A DNA stretch of 64,000 nucleotides from Schizochytrium sp. TIO01. Taxonomy: Eukaryota; Sar; Bigyra; Thraustochytrida; Thraustochytriidae. Both the position numbers and the translations under genes were made by a program. The notes below the pieces were generated by a model. It saw only the letters and a program-made list of their open reading frames with translations, made no database searches and was not told where the DNA came from. Positions within the stretch are counted from its first letter, which is position 1. Every line of letters begins with the position of its first letter. The DNA lies in contig SMSO01000031.1 in assembly GCA_004764695.1 (NCBI GenBank), positions 1,969,048 through 2,033,047 on the forward strand, written 5' to 3'. Below, in pieces: positions 57,701-64,000 of the stretch.

Positions 57701-59877
57701 TATATGATGGTTTACCGCAAGTACAACTAGCTATCGGGATATGGCTAAGTCAACTTCCTCAGCCTCAGCAGCTGGACCATCGCGAAATCATTCTTTGGCT
57801 ATCCATTGATTAAGTGTCTCGTGCACAACCAGACAGTCCAAACGACGCACGGGTCGAAGTCCGTGTTATGCACGCCACCACCACTCTTTCACTACATAAT
57901 ATTATGTCATTTGTGTTCTGTTCTTACTGGGCAGTTCTCTTTAAAACAATGATTACCAGACAACGTGTATTTTACCGCACGTGCCAATTGTGGTGCGCCT
58001 TTTTGGTGGGTCCTCAATTGCCATGCAAAATCTCACATTCTGAAGGCCTTGGATTTGGCAATAGTCTATAGATAGATAAATGCTAGCCTTAGTTTATGTA
58101 CGTACTTTTACTCCGGGCTCCTTCACAGGGCCGCACCACCTATCAATAGATACGTCCATCCACTCATACTCCTGAAATGGACTCCTTTTTTTTTTTCTAC
58201 TCTCGTTTTAATTTAGAATTCTTTTGTTATAATTTTTTAGGGATTGATAATAGAGAAGTGTTTCCATTATGAGGTGAGAACCTCAGAACCTCCTTCGCAC
58301 AAAGTCCCGTACTCGCCACCTCTGAGCGACAACTATGAACACGACGCACCTCATCTGGCAACGCACCTGTATCGGCATAGGTGTCCATTCCCGTCACTGA
58401 TGAGACTTCCCGCTGCGCATGTCTTTACCACTTTCATTTATGTGTTTTCTTTTACTTTTCTTTCTCTGGTCTTTTCTTGCCCTCCTTTTCTTTTGCTACA
58501 AAAACACATTTACTTGTTCAATCGAACAAATAAACGTGAACTGGATTTCCCTTCGGCAAAGCATCTTCAACTTATATTTTGCTGTCTGTTTAGCTTTTGC
58601 TTACGGACCTGCGTGATCTAATTTTGCTCTTGATGTGCATATCTATGAAATGAATCCCCTTGTTCGAGCGAACAAAAGGTAACACCCCACCTTTAAAGTG
58701 CTCCTTCCCTCTTCCACTACAATACTAATATAAACAAGCGCTAAAAGGATTCAAGTTGGAATTTGCATTTTTGTTTGTAAAAAACATTATTACTATTACT
58801 ATTCATTATTATTTTAAATACCAAATAATAATAAGTGTTTGCTTGTTTTAGGCCTCTCTTTCACGTCATTAGCAGTATCGCTTAGAACATGTTAGGTAGC
58901 GTATTTTCCTCTTGGAAGCCCATTTCTGGATGACCTCCTTTGCTTGGACACGTGTGGTGCGATGAATGAACCCTGCCTTTAGAAAACGAGGGGAACACCA
59001 TGGCGACGAGAGCACGGGCGTAAGTCGGAGCACACAGGCCTGAAGGATGCTGACTGCTAGGATACATACAGTCTCTCCAAGCCTGATTTCCTTGCTGACA
59101 TCCCTGTTTATGAAACAAACATAAATGGAATAACAGGAAAACTGTTTTAGTGAATAAACACTTTGTTGGTCTTAATAACCCTTTAGAAAACCATAGGAAA
59201 TCTATACTTTTAAAAACAAACACCTTATTGGAAAACTTGGAGAAAACAATAAGGTTATGCCGTCCAAGTTTGTTTGATGGCAAAATAGAATTACACGTGC
59301 AGCACGTGCAGCTCGCTCCCGCCCTTCTCAAGCAGACCTCAATCGGATTGTCGCGCAGGCCAACCCGTTGACCTCCTGCCAGCGATTGCGACGTGCGCTC
59401 GTGAGCTGCATCTTCCTCTCGGTTGCTCTTGTTGCTGCTCTGGGTGGCGGTGGCAATCCTGCACACTCGTTTTCCGTCTTCATACTTTCGAGCGAGGTTA
59501 GGTGCTTGTTTAGCAAAACAAAGCAATAACGTGTTGAGTCTGCAAACTCCGACCGCATAGCGGAGAGCTACGAAGCACGCAGCGTAAAGTGTAGACTTCT
59601 TGACGTGCAGGGAACAAAACAAGCCATCCGCTGCTGTCCAATTTAGGCCAAAGGATACGCGATTGACTTCACTTGCACTAGTCGTATCAACAAGTGCAAG
59701 CCGCCGAGATTGTTATCATCTTTGCAGAAGTAGCAAGATAGAAGCATAGATTGACTGAAGGCACGAAGGCGAGTCCGCTTCTTCTTTAAAGCATAGCCTT
59801 GACATTTGGCTGAACAGCCCAGGGTTTGGAGAAGAAAAGGAGTACCTGTAGTACAAGACTAATTTTTCATAGCCACT
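54796..59877. other. 5-kb gene-poor region
   Basis: No gene could be supported on either strand. It holds the E1 3' region, palindromes of the GTAGGTACCTAC type (54957-54970, 56989-57000), a CATCAT run near 56960-56980, a T-run near 57558-57590 and AAT-rich sequence near 58780-58840. The minus-strand open stretch at 58882-59622 starts at a non-ATG codon and shows no domain. Confidence 0.5.
54957..54970. repeat. 14-bp palindrome GGTAGGTACCTACC
   Basis: Perfect self-complementary 14-mer about 160 bases after the E1 stop. The inner 12 bases recur exactly at 56989-57000, and shorter versions occur in the gene desert (for example near 37390). Confidence 0.7.
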
Positions 59878-60879
59878 ATGGTGCAAGTGGATAGTTCTGG
59901 TGGCCTCACAGCACCCATTGCAGATACCCCACCTGCAGGCGCGTATAAAACAGGAGGAATTCTGGCTGGCCTGTCTATCGTCAAGGTCATTGCTGTTTGC
60001 GTCGTTCTTGCTGTAGTTGGTACAACTGTTGGTGTGGTTATGAGTACTCGAAGCGGTGCCACCGTGGTTGCCTCGGATAGTGTCTCTGGAGGCCAGAGTC
60101 CTAGCACGCAGGCGCCGACACCTTTTCCAGCTTCTAGTTACGCACCGACTTACGAACCGACTTACGCACCGACTTCTCCCACACCCCGTCCAACAGTTGA
60201 CGTTGGCTCCACTGATATCATCACTACGTGTGCTCAAGATGTAGCCATGTACATTGATGTTTCTGGCTCCATTACCGAGGATATGGAGAGCTTAGAACGT
60301 CAGTTTGGCCAAACTATGATAGATATGCTTTTCAATCACTCTGCAGACGCCGACTCGATCCATGTTGCCATCAAGTTTTTTGCGGGGCGTTTCAAACCCG
60401 ACAAAGACATTACTTTTGGGGAAGATGCTTCTGCAAACAATACTGCTCTTGATATGCTCCTCAACGAAACTTTTGGTACAGGTGGTTATACCAAGACATG
60501 GAAAATATTTGAAGATGTATTGAGCATTGCAGAATCGCCCCCTGATAACACGAACTTCAACAGCACCACTGGACGTGGACTTTCGCTCATCCTGCTTTCT
60601 GACGGCGCGCCTAACGTCTCTGACGAAGATGCGCTAACGATCAACGCAACAGAAGATACCATGGCGGCTCGAGATAACCTTCTCGCTGCATTCCCCTCAA
60701 TCAAGGTCTACTGCTTTTCACCTAAAACACTTGGAGACAAGGCAACTACCTTTTATGAAGGCCTTTGTGACGGATATTGGTACATTGGTGATGAAACCGT
60801 TTTTCATGACGCTGCTACTGCTGCAATCAGTGTCGTGTCCAAAGTTTGCTCAAATACTACTGTTTCGACGAGGCGCTAA
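59878..60879 (+). CDS. Membrane-anchored von Willebrand factor A domain protein
   Basis: 333 aa, one exon. The N-terminal 25 residues are followed by one membrane helix (about 28-54, VKVIAVCVVLAVVGTTVGVV), so the topology is probably type II with the bulk outside the cell or in the secretory lumen. A Pro-Thr-Tyr linker (APTYEPTYAPTSPTPRPT, about 93-110) of stramenopile style follows. The vWA domain (about 120-325) has the metal-site motif DVSGS at 127-131, a Thr in GTGGYTKTW, and the LLSDGAPN strand that supplies the third metal contact, so ion-dependent adhesion is plausible. Several NxT/S sequons support export. The start ATG is directly preceded by CCACT. AATAAA lies 20 bases after the stop. 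Confidence 0.88.
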   Translation: MVQVDSSGGLTAPIADTPPAGAYKTGGILAGLSIVKVIAVCVVLAVVGTTVGVVMSTRSGATVVASDSVSGGQSPSTQAPTPFPASSYAPTYEPTYAPTSPTPRPTVDVGSTDIITTCAQDVAMYIDVSGSITEDMESLERQFGQTMIDMLFNHSADADSIHVAIKFFAGRFKPDKDITFGEDASANNTALDMLLNETFGTGGYTKTWKIFEDVLSIAESPPDNTNFNSTTGRGLSLILLSDGAPNVSDEDALTINATEDTMAARDNLLAAFPSIKVYCFSPKTLGDKATTFYEGLCDGYWYIGDETVFHDAATAAISVVSKVCSNTTVSTRR

Positions 60880-60898
60880 AGTAGTTATGCACGCGCAC

Positions 60899-60904
60899 AA
60901 TAAA
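60899..60904 (+). terminator. Probable polyadenylation signal of the vWA gene
   Basis: AATAAA starts 20 bases after the TAA stop at 60879, followed by GT-rich sequence (about 60920-60950) that could be the downstream element. Confidence 0.55.
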
Positions 60905-61350
60905 ACGTGCATCTTGTTACTCTTGTACGTGTGCGTGCGTGCGTTCATGCATGCCATTTGTGTCGTATCTCCTCGTGTGCAATTTTTTCTTCCTTATTTT
61001 ATGCAGTTCTCTAGGTTTCCCAAGAATTTGAAGTCTCGTGTGTCTTTCAGAGCCTACAGAAGTAAATTTCATGGGGAGAGAAGATGACCTCTAGTACGTC
61101 TCTGGGTTGCCATGGGCTGGCTCACGTAGGCGAGGCGTTTTTGTACCATCGTGTTTTAATGGGTGTACTGCTGACCTTTACTTTTCAATAACCCTATATT
61201 TCTTTTATCTTCCTTCAAACCTTCGTAACATGTTCACTCCCCTACGCTTTATATAACGGTCATATTTTACATTGGTTCATATAATGGTAGTGCCTTATAA
61301 TAATTTGTTGACATTGCTTTGTGAAAGACGATTGAATGACTGTTTAATAA

Positions 61351-61392
<42 letters not shown>

Positions 61393-61641
61393 GTAATTAA
61401 CTTGAATTGTTTTACATTTGAGTCCTAGAAGGTTCAGGTACTGCCTGGTATAGAATATTACATGTGAGTACATTGTCGGTATTTGGTTATGATCAAGTTG
61501 ATGGGCTTCGATATCAAATCAGAACTGCTCACTTCATCCCAAAAAATTGTGTAGATGATTGGGTAATCGCAGATCCTTTCTTGCCTCTTACATTGGTGAG
61601 TCATCACCTGCAATTACGATTCAGTGGCGACCTCTCGCAGG
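60905..61641. other. Intergenic region with an (ATT)n microsatellite
   Basis: About 740 bases. A perfect ATT/TTA trinucleotide run occupies 61351-61391. A GGTGAGT donor-like site at 61595 and a CTCTCGCAG acceptor-like site ending at 61640 precede the next gene, but joining them to the upstream open frame does not keep phase. Confidence 0.5.
61351..61391. repeat. (ATT)n microsatellite
   Basis: About 13 uninterrupted trinucleotide copies. Confidence 0.95.
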
Positions 61642-64000
61642 ATGGTAACCTTTGCAGACGATGAGGCAGAGGTTGAAGACCATGAAGTTCAAGAAATTGT
61701 TTCTGAAGTCGACCAATGGGACCAATGTCCAGAGGAAATGGTGCACTTCTTCGACCCGGATACCTATGATAAAATTGCTGAAGAAGCTGTAGCATGGGTA
61801 AAAACGCGCCAACGTTTAGAAAAGCTTCGTACTGGTCGAAATGCAAAACAAACCATTCATAGCGCTCAGCTCTTTGCAAAGCTACGAATGTCACTTCGTA
61901 TGACTGACTTGCTCAACGCAAAGCGAGCAGACGCACCTCCACCAGAAAAACTTAGCTCTGAGCTACGCAATCAACTTTCAATCACAGAAAGAATTTCAGT
62001 TCATCGTACCCGCTTAGGGAGGAGTACTGAGTGGCTTTCTCGTCGAGAAGAGCACCGGTATGCTCAGGCTCAGTCAAACTCAAAACACGCTTCCCAATCA
62101 AGATCTCGTTCTTCAACACAGAAATCAACATCGTCTCGTAGCTATGAAAACAAACCTATTTTAGATGCTGCTCTTGAAGAGAGTGAACAGGACAACTCTA
62201 GCAACGAAGAAAGCGACAGTTCCGAAAACTATTCATCTGATGAATGTGAAACCTTTACATGTGGCTATTATCGAAATTCGATAGATCACAGCCATAAAAA
62301 CACTCGTGATAGAAAATATCGCTCAAAGAACAGCGAAGCGAGGAATGATCCACAACTTGGGGAATGGCTCCAAGCCGTTTTTCCTTTCCAGCGATATATT
62401 GCAACGTCCAGGCGCATTGAGCCATTCAAAATGGGGGACTGGCTAATGCAACGGGCTAAGCAAGAATCTAGATCATTATTGCGCATCCCTCCCTTCCAAA
62501 AAGCATACATCGAAGGTTTAGCAGAAAACGAGGCGAAAAGTCTTTTTTCCACTTTGACTTCACTAGTGTATCAACTAAGTTTGCGACAATCATGTCTTCC
62601 CTCCAGCGACATCTTGAGAGTCATGTTCTTGAATACATGTCCGGCTGTACTTGATCTGTCTGGTTGTGAGTTACAAAGCGATCAGCTTCAGGCTTTGGGA
62701 GGGGTTTTTAAGCACCTTCGTCGCCTTGATTTATCATGCAATAACTTAGAGCTTACGCATGCGGAGATATTAGCAGAATATATACAACTACATGGTCAAA
62801 ATCTGACAGAGCTGGAGCTCTCCTCAAATAATATCCTATGTCAAGGAGCCCTGCTTATCCTGCATGCAATAGCTAACCTAGGGGACAAAGCAAAAATCCT
62901 CCATTTAGGCCTCGCTGCTAACAACATAAGTATGGATCCTAATCACGTGCCAAATCAGCCAAAAGGATCAGAAATTATCGAGATTACTCAAAATACCTTA
63001 AATAGTTTGAGCAGTGAGAATATTGGCAACAATACTGTCACAGATAATAACAGCAATGGGGATCTTGACACAACTAAAAATATGGATGCAGACCTATCAC
63101 ACACATTCGTTCAATCGCTTTCCGCGCGCGAATGCCCAACACTACGCCATGTGGATCTTGCGGGCAACGAATTAGATTTTGCTGTAGCCACTCAACTTGT
63201 GGAATTGGTACACCCAGTGGGTCACTTGTATGGTTTACACATGAATTGCAACAAAGATTTTCATGTGAACCTATCTATATATGGTCATCTTCAATGCATA
63301 AGTGGGGCTGATCCATATCAATGTCTCCAGGGTCACCAACAAAGTCTACTCGACCGACCAGAACCTTTAATGTCACGAATAACAGATACATCGTCTCGCA
63401 CCATATGTTTGAGCTGTGGGGGCTGGCAGCGATGTTCTTTTCGATATGGTAATGTCCCAGCGCCTTTTGGCCTTCGTCAATCTGTGTTACTAAACTTTGT
63501 AGGATATCCTAATCCTATACGTATGGAAAATATCTCTTCTCAAGGGTGGATTGCGACCGTGTTCCTTCAGCCAGGAGAGCACAGATATTACTTTTCGACT
63601 CCGGATGCACCAAGCCAGATACTACTAAATCCAGGACTACCTTCCGTTCGTTACAATGGAATACTTCTTCATCAGATTATATTAGAGCCTCGTGAGCTAT
63701 CTTTTGATCCAGAAGAAGTTATCGATATTGAAGAAGAACATTTGCCCTTTGCAGCAATACGTGCCGATGATTTGAAGCGTGAAGAAGATAGACGCAATGA
63801 CATTCAAAAGGACTACGAACTATTATGTAGCTGTGATGCTATAAAAGGGCATTTTGCAGAAGTATTGCTTCACCCTCCTATCAGTGTATCTGAGCTGGAT
63901 CTAAAGCTAGAATGGGACTTTCCAGGCTCCTATGATACGGTGGCAAATCTAAAGAAATCATTTGAAGCTTTGCATGCACATCTTTGTTCAACTCGCATGC
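61642..64000 (+). CDS. Large leucine-rich-repeat protein with a CBM48-like region, partial (runs off the right edge)
   Basis: An open frame of 786 codons from ATG 61642 (A at -3, G at +4) to the window end, without a stop. Residues about 1-130 are acidic then helical; about 130-215 are Ser-rich low-complexity. From about 325 to 540 there are ribonuclease-inhibitor-style LRRs (VLDLSGCELQSDQL, LRRLDLSCNNLEL, LTELELSSNNILCQGA, LRHVDLAGNELDF), interrupted by an Asn-rich insert. Residues about 590-660 contain CLSCGGWQRCSFRYG, SVLLNFVGYPNPIRM and GWIATVFLQPGEHRYYF, the strand pattern of a glycogen-binding CBM48/AMPK-beta-like E-set fold. The last part is charged and helical. Role is unknown. A spliced 5' exon is possible because the ATG follows a CGCAG acceptor-like site, but it is not needed. 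Confidence 0.8.
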   Translation, partial: MVTFADDEAEVEDHEVQEIVSEVDQWDQCPEEMVHFFDPDTYDKIAEEAVAWVKTRQRLEKLRTGRNAKQTIHSAQLFAKLRMSLRMTDLLNAKRADAPPPEKLSSELRNQLSITERISVHRTRLGRSTEWLSRREEHRYAQAQSNSKHASQSRSRSSTQKSTSSRSYENKPILDAALEESEQDNSSNEESDSSENYSSDECETFTCGYYRNSIDHSHKNTRDRKYRSKNSEARNDPQLGEWLQAVFPFQRYIATSRRIEPFKMGDWLMQRAKQESRSLLRIPPFQKAYIEGLAENEAKSLFSTLTSLVYQLSLRQSCLPSSDILRVMFLNTCPAVLDLSGCELQSDQLQALGGVFKHLRRLDLSCNNLELTHAEILAEYIQLHGQNLTELELSSNNILCQGALLILHAIANLGDKAKILHLGLAANNISMDPNHVPNQPKGSEIIEITQNTLNSLSSENIGNNTVTDNNSNGDLDTTKNMDADLSHTFVQSLSARECPTLRHVDLAGNELDFAVATQLVELVHPVGHLYGLHMNCNKDFHVNLSIYGHLQCISGADPYQCLQGHQQSLLDRPEPLMSRITDTSSRTICLSCGGWQRCSFRYGNVPAPFGLRQSVLLNFVGYPNPIRMENISSQGWIATVFLQPGEHRYYFSTPDAPSQILLNPGLPSVRYNGILLHQIILEPRELSFDPEEVIDIEEEHLPFAAIRADDLKREEDRRNDIQKDYELLCSCDAIKGHFAEVLLHPPISVSELDLKLEWDFPGSYDTVANLKKSFEALHAHLCSTRM

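Noticed and set aside
58882-59622. Minus-strand frame of 246 codons
   Set aside because: Begins at a non-ATG codon, Cys/Phe-rich without any domain, and the opposite strand is also open in places.
61464-61664. Possible upstream exon of the large LRR gene
   Set aside because: The GGTGAGT donor at 61595 and the CGCAG acceptor at 61640 do not keep the LRR frame, and the implied intron would be only 45 bases.

Overview
This is eukaryotic nuclear DNA, most likely from a stramenopile and probably a thraustochytrid-like labyrinthulomycete. The pointers are long, mostly uninterrupted genes on both strands, good ATG contexts, AATAAA signals close behind several stops, a Pro-Thr-Tyr linker in a von Willebrand A protein of the kind common in stramenopiles, and very many microsatellites. 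The lineage is inference. The eukaryotic nature is secure: proteasome beta-1, ubiquitin E1, EAPP, SAYSvFN and two GT-AG introns are all present.

Layout. 1-19 kb is gene-rich: a CNBD protein with a mitochondrial-carrier-like second half (932-2476); a Cu(I) P1B-ATPase with a metallothionein-like tail (5259-8756); a PP2C phosphatase (10185-11219); an EAPP-like protein (11856-12860, minus) divergent from a very acidic protein (13211-14332); a two-exon SAYSvFN protein (15162-16061); and a Gln/His/Tyr-rich orphan (17131-18969, minus). From 18970 to 43658 lies a gene desert of about 24.7 kb, filled with microsatellites of many unit types, purine/pyrimidine tracts and a small dispersed repeat; no gene there could be supported. 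43.6-55 kb is gene-rich again: proteasome beta-1, a PUB plus CW-zinc-finger protein, a two-exon EEF1A-lysine-methyltransferase-like protein (minus), an LRR protein (minus) and ubiquitin-activating enzyme E1. A second gene-poor stretch (54.8-59.9 kb) is followed by a membrane-anchored vWA protein and a long LRR protein that runs off the right edge.

Themes. Proteasome beta-1, ubiquitin E1 and a probable p97-binding PUB protein lie within 11 kb, with a SAYSvFN protein elsewhere in the window; this may be chance. Several proteins have unusual domain combinations (Cu-ATPase with a Cys-rich tail; CNBD with carrier-like fold; PUB with CW; LRR with a possible CBM48-like fold). Starts were moved to internal ATGs where the open frame begins at a non-ATG codon, and two genes were completed by finding short 5' exons.
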